NCBI GenBank assembly: GCA_900551305.1 | Contig: URVK01000023.1 | Location: 1-12,541, forward strand | DNA length: 12,541 nucleotides | Direction: 5' to 3' | DNA from: an uncultured Collinsella sp. | Lineage (GTDB): Bacteria > Actinomycetota > Coriobacteriia > Coriobacteriales > Coriobacteriaceae | Shown: piece by piece, positions 1-5,766 of the stretch | Position numbering within the stretch: the stretch's first letter is position 1 | Layout: the number at the start of each line of letters is the position of its first letter | The notes under the pieces: generated by a model | The model's database searches: none | What the model saw: only the letters and a program-made list of their open reading frames with translations | Told to the model about the DNA's origin: nothing | Position numbers and translations under genes: made by a program

Positions 1-564
1 CCGGCGAGTGGAAAGGGGGGGAGCCATGCCCACGACGCCCCCCGCCGCACTCGACGCAAAGCGCCGGTCCGCATCGAGTTCACGGGTAACCAGCGAGAGC
101 CGAACACCCTCGACACCCCGGAGCATGCGGCCCAAAACAGGCTGCACCGGCGTATACATGCGCACAGTATGCTCGTCCGAGTCGCCCCGGAAGAGCGGCG
201 CATGCATGTTGCCGATCTCCCAGCACGAATGCGCGAGCGCAATCGGGTCCATGCGGTCAACTTCGACCAAATAAACCTCGGCGCTGCGCAAGCGCACGAC
301 AACCGCCACGGGCACCATGCCCGAACGGTCAATGGCGAGCACGTCGCCGTCGGCAAGACGACCGCCGTCGGCAGTATCCAGCCGAACATCGACCGTGCGC
401 CCCAGCTCCGTCACGCCCACAAACGCGTATACATCAGCCTGGTCCCAATCGAGCAGCAGATCGTCAACTTCAAAGACGCCGCCCAACTTCCGGCGAAGCA
501 GGAGTTCATAGGACGGATCGTTGAGATTTCCCAAGCATGTCGTCGAAACCAAGCGTTCAGGCAT
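1..564 (-). CDS. ureE: Urease accessory protein UreE-like nickel chaperone (3' end off window)
   Basis: UreE is a cytosolic dimer that carries nickel to the urease activation complex. My translation of the minus strand gives 188 residues with no stop before the window edge. Residues 10-60 follow the N-terminal UreE domain, with an LGNLND stretch, LLLDWD and then GRTVDVRL. Residues 72-80 carry the GDVLAID turn. Residues 113-124 read SCWEIGNMHAPL, the family's metal-site signature, with the nickel-binding His at 121; the usual Arg before that His is Met here. The C-terminal part resembles the long-tailed Helicobacter type by eye. The ATG at 564 has GAGG eight bases upstream and overlaps the end of the FKBP gene region by close spacing (3 nt), so the two are probably co-transcribed. 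Urease structural genes are not visible. Family recognition is from memory of known UreE sequences. Confidence 0.82.
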   Translation of the reverse strand, partial: MPERLVSTTCLGNLNDPSYELLLRRKLGGVFEVDDLLLDWDQADVYAFVGVTELGRTVDVRLDTADGGRLADGDVLAIDRSGMVPVAVVVRLRSAEVYLVEVDRMDPIALAHSCWEIGNMHAPLFRGDSDEHTVRMYTPVQPVLGRMLRGVEGVRLSLVTRELDADRRFASSAAGGVVGMAPPLSTRR

Positions 565-567
565 ACT

Positions 568-996
568 CTAACCCTCGACCTCGACGAGCTCGATATCAAA
601 GTTGAGGTCCTTACCGGCCAGCTCGTGGTTGGCGTCGAGCGTCACGGCCTCGGGCGTTACATCGATGACCACGGCGGGGACGGGCATACCGCTCGGCGTG
701 GACAAGAAGAGCTTCATGCCCTTCTCAATCTGCTCGATGTTGGGAACCTGTTCGGCCGGGAAGGTCAGAACCATCTCGGGATTGTGCTCGCCGTAGGCAT
801 CGGCAGCAGGAATGTGCACGGTCTTCTTCTCACCCACCTGCATGTCGACAACAGCGGCGTCGAAGCCCTTGATCATCTGGCCGGCGCCGCAGGTGAACTC
901 CAGCGGCTCACCGCGATCGTAGGAGCTATCGAACTGCGTGCCGTCGTCGAGCGTGCCGCGATAATGAGTCTTGACCTTCTTGCCCTGGTTGGACAT
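568..996 (-). CDS. SlyD-type FKBP peptidyl-prolyl cis-trans isomerase
   Basis: A 142-residue cytosolic FKBP that catalyses prolyl isomerisation and probably acts as a folding chaperone. The N-terminal half has the FKBP core: HYRGTLDDGTQFDSS, then the GAGQMIKGFDAAVVDM active-site segment. An inserted IF (chaperone) domain of roughly 50 residues follows, containing AYGEHNPEMVLTFP, and the FKBP core closes with DANHELAGKDLNFDIELVEV. This order is typical of SlyD. The His/Cys-rich metal-binding tail of E. coli SlyD is absent; the protein ends in VEVEG. The start at 996 is chosen because GGAGG lies five bases upstream; an in-frame start 11 codons earlier lacks such a site and extends past the family's normal N-terminus. 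The neighbour downstream is a UreE-like nickel chaperone, which is suggestive because SlyD participates in nickel delivery in E. coli. Confidence 0.93.
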   Translation of the reverse strand: MSNQGKKVKTHYRGTLDDGTQFDSSYDRGEPLEFTCGAGQMIKGFDAAVVDMQVGEKKTVHIPAADAYGEHNPEMVLTFPAEQVPNIEQIEKGMKLFLSTPSGMPVPAVVIDVTPEAVTLDANHELAGKDLNFDIELVEVEG

Positions 997-1116
997 GGAA
1001 ACCTCCGTGATAAGGGCGGCGCACAACACGGGCCGCCATGAACATATGGCGCTAACTATACCCTAGTCATACAATTTGAAGACAGTTTGCAAAGAAACGC
1101 TGCAACCGGAGGAACC
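997..1116. promoter_or_regulatory. Divergent promoter region between FKBP and dipeptidase genes
   Basis: A 120-bp gap between divergently oriented genes must hold both promoters. On the minus strand TATAGT (1055-1060) is a good -10 hexamer for the FKBP gene, with only a weak -35 (near GTCTTC). On the plus strand TACAAT (1070-1075) could be the -10 for the dipeptidase gene. A small palindrome, CGCCAT and ATGGCG separated by six bases, lies at about 1034-1051 in the FKBP leader. Both hexamers are read by eye. Confidence 0.35.
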
Positions 1117-2130
1117 ATGGCATATCCCGTATTTGACCTACACTGCGACACCGCCGACCGAATCGGCTGGGCCACGCTCGATCTCGACCTGCGCTTTACC
1201 GCCGGCACCGACGGTTATTTCCCCGGCGACGAAACGCATCCGCAAGATTTCGACCTCATCGAGGGTAACGCCTGTGCCATCTCGCTCGCAAAGATCGGCA
1301 ACACGCCGTGGGCACAGTGCTTCGCCACGTTTGTCCCCGACGAGATTCCCACCGCCCACGCCGCGCGCTTCCAGGCGCAGATCATGGCGCATATGAGCGG
1401 CCAGGCAATGCTCAACCACGACCGTATGGTCAACGTGCGCAGCGCCGCAGACATTCGCCCCGCGCTCAAGGACGGCAAGGTCGCTTGCATCCACACCATC
1501 GAAAACGCCACGTTCTTTGCCGAGGACCCCGCGCTGATCGAAGTGCTCAAGAGCTTGGGCGTGCTTATGTCGTCACTCAGCTGGAATGCGCAGGGGCCGC
1601 TCGCGAGCGGCCACGACACCCACGCCGGCCTCACCGGCGCCGGCATCGAGGCACTTACGCAGATGGAGCACGCCGGCATGGTACTCGACGTCTCCCACCT
1701 CAACGATGAGTGCTTTGACGAGGTTGTCGCCCACGCCACGCGTCCCTTCGTCGCCAGCCACTCCAACTCCCGTGCGGTTTGCGGCGTCAAACGCAACCTT
1801 ACCGACGACCAGTTCCGCACCATTCGCGACATGGGCGGTATCGTCGGCCTCAACTACTGCAGCGAGTTCCTTTCCAACGACGCAACCGACAAGACCGCCG
1901 CAGACGTCACCTTCGACCAGCTAGCGGCACATATCGAGCACTGGCTCGACCTGGGCGGCGAGGACGTCATCGCACTCGGCGGCGACTGGGACGGTGCCAC
2001 GGTGCCCGCTTTCCTCTCCGATGCCAGCAAGATGCCCGAGTTCCAGAACATGCTTTCCAAGCATTTTGGCAAGACCGTGATGCAAAAGCTCTGCAGCGAC
2101 AACGCGCTTGCCTTCTTTGAGCGTTATTAA
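1117..2130 (+). CDS. Membrane dipeptidase (peptidase M19, renal dipeptidase family)
   Basis: A 337-residue zinc dipeptidase of the amidohydrolase fold, hydrolysing dipeptides (often with tolerance for D-residues). The metal and active-site residues can be placed: His9 and Asp11 in FDLHCDT, Glu129 in HTIENA as the bridging ligand, His194 in LDVSHLND, His215 in ASHSNSR and Asp290 in LGGDWDG. Length matches the family. No signal peptide or membrane segment is present, so it is probably cytosolic, as many bacterial homologues are. The ATG at 1117 has GGAGG at about 1109-1113; the earlier in-frame start at 1087 has none and adds ten residues before the conserved VFDLHCDT. It is followed 74 bp later by a YgjP-type metallopeptidase on the same strand with no visible terminator, so the two probably share a transcript. 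Its exact substrate cannot be read from sequence. Confidence 0.93.
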   Translation: MAYPVFDLHCDTADRIGWATLDLDLRFTAGTDGYFPGDETHPQDFDLIEGNACAISLAKIGNTPWAQCFATFVPDEIPTAHAARFQAQIMAHMSGQAMLNHDRMVNVRSAADIRPALKDGKVACIHTIENATFFAEDPALIEVLKSLGVLMSSLSWNAQGPLASGHDTHAGLTGAGIEALTQMEHAGMVLDVSHLNDECFDEVVAHATRPFVASHSNSRAVCGVKRNLTDDQFRTIRDMGGIVGLNYCSEFLSNDATDKTAADVTFDQLAAHIEHWLDLGGEDVIALGGDWDGATVPAFLSDASKMPEFQNMLSKHFGKTVMQKLCSDNALAFFERY

Positions 2131-2204
2131 TTTCACATCCCTTGAGCAGGTCGGCATGCCGAACGGTTGACATGCCGGCCCGTCCCCAATCTGAAGGACC
2201 GCTT

Positions 2205-2981
2205 TTGACGCAGCAGTTTACGATTTCCGTATCCCGACCGCATGGGACGCCCATCCCCGTCGTCGTTACCAAAAAGCGCGTCAAGAACTTCAACCTACGC
2301 GTCACATCGAGCGGTGAGGTCCACGCCAGCGCACCGCTCGGCGCCAGTCGCGAGCGCATCGAAGCGTTTGTGAAGCGCAACAGCGCCTGGATTATCAGCC
2401 GGCTTGCCCAGCGCGAGCAACGTCAGGCGACGGCACGAGAGCCGCTCAGCCCCTCGTCCATCATTGCGCTTTGGGGCAAGCCCATCACGGTACAGGACGC
2501 ACTCGATCACAACTTTGCATCACCCGCACCGCGGCCCAAGCAGGCCACCTTCGCAAGTTTTATGGGTGCCGACGAGCCAGACGAACGTCCGCAGGCCAAG
2601 TGGAATGCGACCCTCGACGGCTTAACGCCCAGTGAGATCCAAGCCCATATTGACCAGCTCTATACGTCCGAAGTCACATCGGCGCTGCGTGATATGGTGC
2701 ACGCATACGAAATCGCAATGGGTGTCGCCGTTTCCCGCGTTTCCGTGCGCAGCATGAAAACGCGCTGGGGATCATGCACGCCCAAAACCGGCGCCATTCG
2801 CATCGCACGAGAACTTGCCGCCTACCCCGTCGAGTGCCTTGACATGGTTGTCGCCCACGAGCTCGTCCACCTGCTCGAGCCGAGCCACAATCATCGGTTT
2901 CACGCGCTGCTCGACACGTACTGCCCCAACAACAGGGCTCTGTCGCAGCGGCTCAAGCAGCCACCCATAGAGACGTATTAG
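2205..2981 (+). CDS. YgjP-type (SprT-like/M48) zinc metallopeptidase domain protein
   Basis: A 258-residue protein of the YgjP/DUF45 family. It opens with a beta-rich domain, with KKRVKNFNLRV and APLGASRERIEAFV near residues 20-60. The catalytic region follows: SVRSMKTRWGSCT, which is highly characteristic of the family, then HELVH (His218, Glu219, His222) and a third ligand in EPSHNHRFH (His228). The family is predicted to be a cytosolic zinc protease or hydrolase; its substrate is not established. I chose the TTG at 2205 because GAAGGA sits six bases upstream and family members begin just before this point; in-frame alternatives at ATG 2172 and TTG 2142 lack a good site. A hydrophilic insert of about 40 residues (about 105-145) looks variable. 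The 3' end converges with folB, leaving only 6 bp between stops. Confidence 0.88.
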   Translation: MTQQFTISVSRPHGTPIPVVVTKKRVKNFNLRVTSSGEVHASAPLGASRERIEAFVKRNSAWIISRLAQREQRQATAREPLSPSSIIALWGKPITVQDALDHNFASPAPRPKQATFASFMGADEPDERPQAKWNATLDGLTPSEIQAHIDQLYTSEVTSALRDMVHAYEIAMGVAVSRVSVRSMKTRWGSCTPKTGAIRIARELAAYPVECLDMVVAHELVHLLEPSHNHRFHALLDTYCPNNRALSQRLKQPPIETY

Positions 2982-2987
2982 AACCGG

Positions 2988-3473
2988 TTAGCGCACACGC
3001 TCGATCTCGACGCCACAGCTTGCCAAGGGCAGGCCAACAGGCGCCCACGGCTTATCGAGCTTGATGCGCACACCAAGCAGCGAGGGATAACGGCGCAGCA
3101 GCATCTGGGCCGTACCTTCAGCTGCCGCCTCGATGAGCTTAAACGTATGCTCGCGCAGATAGCCATCGACATCGTGGCACACCGAGCCGTAGTCAATCGA
3201 GGCGTCCAAGTTATCGTGCTCTCCCGCTGCACGCAGGTCAGCATAGAGTACCAAGGACACGATGAATTTCTGGCCCAGCGCGTTCTCTTCGGGATACACG
3301 CCGTGGTTAGCAAAAACCTCAAGACCTTCAACGGTGATGCGGTCGGCATGGCGCAGATCGTCATAGTTCACGTGGGGCACCGCCGTTGCGGTGGATATTT
3401 CGCCCCTTCCACGGCGGGCGAGCTCGGCGCCTTCAGTCTTGGTTGCATTCTCGGGCAGTTTCTTGTTGCTCAT
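2988..3473 (-). CDS. folB: Dihydroneopterin aldolase (FolB)
   Basis: FolB splits 7,8-dihydroneopterin into 6-hydroxymethyl-7,8-dihydropterin and glycolaldehyde in tetrahydrofolate synthesis. The catalytic domain spans about residues 44-161: DRITVEGLEVFANHGVYPEE contains the pterin-site Glu region, DYGSVCHDV and LIEAAAEGTAQMLL follow, and KPWAPVGLP carries the catalytic Lys. The protein is 161 residues against about 120 for a usual FolB, because of a 43-residue polar N-terminal extension. That extension seems really translated: AAGGAG lies nine bases before the ATG at 3473 and no better in-frame start exists further in. It is the last gene of the minus-strand folE-HD-folB run, 43 bp after the HD gene. 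folP and folK are not in the window. Confidence 0.92.
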   Translation of the reverse strand: MSNKKLPENATKTEGAELARRGRGEISTATAVPHVNYDDLRHADRITVEGLEVFANHGVYPEENALGQKFIVSLVLYADLRAAGEHDNLDASIDYGSVCHDVDGYLREHTFKLIEAAAEGTAQMLLRRYPSLLGVRIKLDKPWAPVGLPLASCGVEIERVR

Positions 3474-3516
3474 CGCGATCGTCTCCTTCGTTTAGAACCC
3501 CGACCGCGTAAACTAA

Positions 3517-4098
3517 CTACACGCGAATCGACAGGTTCTTTTTATCATCGCTCCAGTTGCAAGCATTGCGCGCGGGGCATGCAAAGCAGGCGCGCGACGC
3601 TTTGTCGGCTGCATAGAGCAGGCGCTCGAGCGGTTGGCTGTTCACGCGCAGCTTTCGATGGCCCAGAATGGCCGTCTTAATGGCTGCGGCATCGGCCGGC
3701 TCAAACGCTACGTCATCGGGCATACCGCCGAGAATCGCATCAGCGACGCGTTCGCTTGCAACATCATGGGATATACCCGATTCATACTGTTCATCTTTGC
3801 CGATATCGTGAAGAAGTGCCGTGGCGTAGATGACCTCGCGGTCAAATTCGAGCTGTTCCTCGAGATTCTTGATCCACATAATGCGAGCGACATCCAGCAG
3901 GTGGTCAATACCGTGGCGGCAGAAGATGCGCCCCGATTCCAACTGTGCAATGCTGCCCAGGTGCCGCCGGAACAGACCGTTGGCACAGATGTAATCAATG
4001 CGAGGCATGGCACCAAAAGGCGCCAGGCCCGAAGCCATAAAACCGCGACGCGGCGTTCCCTCGTCAGTATTCGATGTAAAGTCGTTGACGACTCTCAT
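3517..4098 (-). CDS. HD-domain metal-dependent phosphohydrolase in the folate operon
   Basis: A 193-residue HD-superfamily protein. Metal-binding residues are visible: His62 and His66 in FCRHGIDHLLDVAR, the HD pair His97-Asp98 in ALLHDIGK, later His residues in ISHDVASE and LGHRKLR, and an Asp in LYAADKASR. It ends with a small cysteine cluster (CFACPARNAC, spacing C-x2-C-x5-C), typical of neither metal-site half of the HD fold. It starts two bases after the folE stop, so it is translationally close to folE, and folB follows 43 bp on. HD enzymes usually hydrolyse phosphomonoesters or nucleotides. Position between folE and folB makes the unassigned dephosphorylation of dihydroneopterin triphosphate (or its monophosphate) an attractive but unproven role. 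Later ATG codons at residues 21 and 31 have no ribosome-binding site. Confidence 0.85.
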   Translation of the reverse strand: MRVVNDFTSNTDEGTPRRGFMASGLAPFGAMPRIDYICANGLFRRHLGSIAQLESGRIFCRHGIDHLLDVARIMWIKNLEEQLEFDREVIYATALLHDIGKDEQYESGISHDVASERVADAILGGMPDDVAFEPADAAAIKTAILGHRKLRVNSQPLERLLYAADKASRACFACPARNACNWSDDKKNLSIRV

Positions 4099-4100
4099 AG

Positions 4101-4658
4101 TTAGCGTCCCAGCATCCTAAAGAATCGCTCCTCGAGCGCCGGATCGGCCTCAAAGACGCCGCGACGAGCGAGCGTCACGGTCTTGGTGCCAGGCATTTGC
4201 ACGCCGCGCATGGTCATGCACATATGCTCAGCTTCCATGAGCACAATCGCTCCCTGGGGAGCGAGATACTCCATGAGGGCATCGGCAACTTGTGCGCACA
4301 ACTGCTCCTGCAGCTGCAGACGACGGGCGTAGACCTCTACCGTGCGGGCAAGCTTAGAAAGCCCTGCGACACGGCCGTTGGGGATATAGCCAATGGCAGC
4401 CTTGCCGTAAAACGGCAGCAGATGATGCTCGCACAGCGAGTAAAACGTGATGTCGCGCTCGATAACCAAATCGTTCGAAGCGACGGCAAAGGTTTTGGAC
4501 AGGTGCTCCTCGGCACTCTGGTCCATACCACCGGCGATCTCACCATACATACGGGCAACGCGCGCCGGGGTCTCCAGCAGGCCCTCACGAGTTGGGTCCT
4601 CGCCTATGCCCTCAAGCAACAGCTTAATGGCGGCCTCGACTTTTTCCTGATCGACCAT
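4101..4658 (-). CDS. folE: GTP cyclohydrolase I (FolE)
   Basis: FolE converts GTP to 7,8-dihydroneopterin triphosphate and formate, the first step to tetrahydrofolate. The 185-residue protein has the family landmarks: [20 protein letters not shown] near the start, the zinc ligands Cys76 and His79 in [26 protein letters not shown], and Cys147 in EHMCMTMRG. The 71-residue spacing between the zinc cysteines equals that of the E. coli enzyme. It is therefore the zinc-dependent type IA form. The ATG at 4658 is chosen because GAGG lies a few bases upstream and [11 protein letters not shown] is a normal family N-terminus; an upstream in-frame start at 4721 would add 21 unlike residues. The gene follows nrdG after 66 bp, in which a weak promoter (TTGTGG and TACCAT, spacing 19) could exist, so it may be expressed both with and apart from nrdDG. 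Confidence 0.96.
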   Translation of the reverse strand: MVDQEKVEAAIKLLLEGIGEDPTREGLLETPARVARMYGEIAGGMDQSAEEHLSKTFAVASNDLVIERDITFYSLCEHHLLPFYGKAAIGYIPNGRVAGLSKLARTVEVYARRLQLQEQLCAQVADALMEYLAPQGAIVLMEAEHMCMTMRGVQMPGTKTVTLARRGVFEADPALEERFFRMLGR

Positions 4659-4724
4659 CTGGGCCTCACTTTTCCGATTTTGCGTTCGCGCTATGGTACC
4701 ACGCCCTTTGGCATCGGCCACAAG

Positions 4725-5306
4725 CTACATAGTATGGGTCGAATAGACCGGATCGTCCCGCCAAAGCTCCACAGCGTCGCAAAGCGCAACGCCCTCGCGC
4801 ACAGCACGGGCGCGCGTGGCGTTCATATCAATCACGCGCTGATTGCTCGAGCCCCTAAAACGCAATGAGATATCGTACAGATCCTGAACAAACGGGCCAT
4901 CCACCAACATATCGAGGCAGGCAAGGATACGGTCCGTCGCCTCGGTATGGTGACGACCACCCGGCATAAGCTCCTCGAGCACGTCGCCGGTAAAGCACCA
5001 AATGGTCTTGCCCGACCCCGCGGGATAGGCCGCACGCACGCGTTCGATAAAGTCAACAAGCCCCGCCTGATTCTCGGGCTCCATAGGCTCGCCGCCCAGA
5101 ATCGTCAGGCCATCGATAAAGGGATGGTCGAGGCTCTCGATAATCTTGTCCTCGACGGCACAATCGAACGGCTCACCCGCAGCAAAGTCCCACGCGACAG
5201 AGTTAAAGCAGTTCTTGCACCCACGACGGCACCCGCTCACAAACAGAGAAGTACGAACGCCTTCCCCATCAGCAATGTCGAAATACTTAATGTTCGCGTA
5301 ATTCAT
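4725..5306 (-). CDS. nrdG: Anaerobic ribonucleotide reductase activating protein (NrdG)
   Basis: NrdG is the radical-SAM activase that uses a 4Fe-4S cluster and S-adenosylmethionine to install the glycyl radical in NrdD. The 193-residue product begins MNYANIKYFDIADGEGVRTS and carries the cluster motif CRRGCKNC (C-x3-C-x2-C, Cys26, Cys30, Cys33) followed by FNSVAWDF. LTILGGEPM is the SAM-binding GGE motif. The C-terminal tail (DMNATRARAVREG onward) is somewhat longer than in short NrdGs. The ATG at 5306 is preferred because it gives the canonical N-terminus and has GGGAG eight bases upstream; the frame stays open upstream through a hairpin repeat, but those 52 codons are low-complexity repeat sequence. 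That ribosome-binding site lies at the very edge of the hairpin element separating nrdG from nrdD. Confidence 0.94.
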   Translation of the reverse strand: MNYANIKYFDIADGEGVRTSLFVSGCRRGCKNCFNSVAWDFAAGEPFDCAVEDKIIESLDHPFIDGLTILGGEPMEPENQAGLVDFIERVRAAYPAGSGKTIWCFTGDVLEELMPGGRHHTEATDRILACLDMLVDGPFVQDLYDISLRFRGSSNQRVIDMNATRARAVREGVALCDAVELWRDDPVYSTHTM

Positions 5307-5307
5307 A

Positions 5308-5421
5308 GGTAACTCTCCCGGGAGGCCGGGACATATCATCCCGTCCTCAAACATTCTCGGCCTTCGGCCTGCGAAACTGCGGGCGGGACGATATGTCCCG
5401 GCCTCATGCAAAGGGTAACTC
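5308..5421. repeat. 98-bp hairpin element flanked by 8-bp direct repeats
   Basis: Arms 5322-5346 and 5381-5405 are inverted copies (22 of the outer bases match with one mismatch, extending inward to 25 with a wobble). The inner loop contains a small GGCC-TTC-GGCC hairpin at about 5359-5369. The octamer GGTAACTC occurs at 5308-5315 and again at 5414-5421, bracketing the element like a target-site duplication. The left repeat lies between the hairpin and the nrdG start codon. Structure is seen directly; mobility is inference. Confidence 0.7.
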
Positions 5422-5539
5422 AATGAACGAAGCGAACATCGAGTATAGGGTTCGAGGTCCAATAAAAACCTTGTTGCAACTCAACCGCCATCGCAAGCAA
5501 AGCGTTGTTGCAAGTCAACTCATTTCCGCTTAGAACTTC
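5422..5539. repeat. Intergenic tract with an imperfect 15-bp direct repeat
   Basis: Between the two hairpins, TTGTTGCAACTCAAC (5471-5485) recurs as TTGTTGCAAGTCAAC (5505-5519), one mismatch in 15. A 75-codon minus-strand frame (5420-5647, GTG start inside a hairpin stem, no ribosome-binding site) crosses the tract. I regard it as probably non-coding because its N-terminal half mirrors the other strand through the inverted repeat. No other gene is seen here. Confidence 0.5.
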
Positions 5540-5766
5540 GAGGAGTGAGCAGACCGCATGCCGTATCTCAGCTACGTCAACTTGGCTGAGCCGAGAGGGC
5601 CGCTTGGGCTTTTGCTCGATATGAGTTCCGCACGCAAAGAAGGCCACTTAATGTGGCCTTCGTCTTGCGCAGGACTGTCCGAAATAGCGAGCAAATGCCC
5701 AAGCGGCCCTCCCGGCTCAGCCCCGGAGCGGTATTAGAGATGCAGCACGCGGTCGCGGATCTCCTC
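5540..5766. repeat. Long imperfect inverted repeat including the 3' end of nrdD
   Basis: The inner arms 5584-5618 and 5688-5722 match at 33 of 35 positions. In exact register, 14 bases further out on each side, 5540-5569 and 5737-5766 match at about 21 of 30 positions. The right outer segment is the last ten codons of nrdD. The loop (5619-5687) contains an 8-bp perfect stem at 5640-5660. On an nrdD transcript the whole would fold into a long hairpin starting in the final codons. Confidence 0.75.
5640..5660 (-). terminator. Small central hairpin, possible nrdD terminator
   Basis: A perfect 8-bp stem (AAGGCCAC and GTGGCCTT, five-base loop) sits at the centre of the long inverted repeat downstream of nrdD. 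On the minus strand it is followed only by CTTTG, so it lacks a strong T-tract. It may stabilise the 3' end or attenuate read-through into nrdG rather than fully terminate. Confidence 0.35.

Noticed and set aside
169..1041. Plus-strand frame of 290 codons over the UreE and FKBP genes
   Set aside because: It lies opposite two genes with recognisable family motifs and strong ribosome-binding sites, and has no motif of its own.
5420..5647. 75-codon minus-strand open frame between nrdD and nrdG
   Set aside because: The GTG start lies inside a hairpin stem with no ribosome-binding site, and its first half mirrors an open frame on the other strand through the inverted repeat. A repeat explains both better than a gene; a genome-wide search for conserved synonymous changes would settle it.
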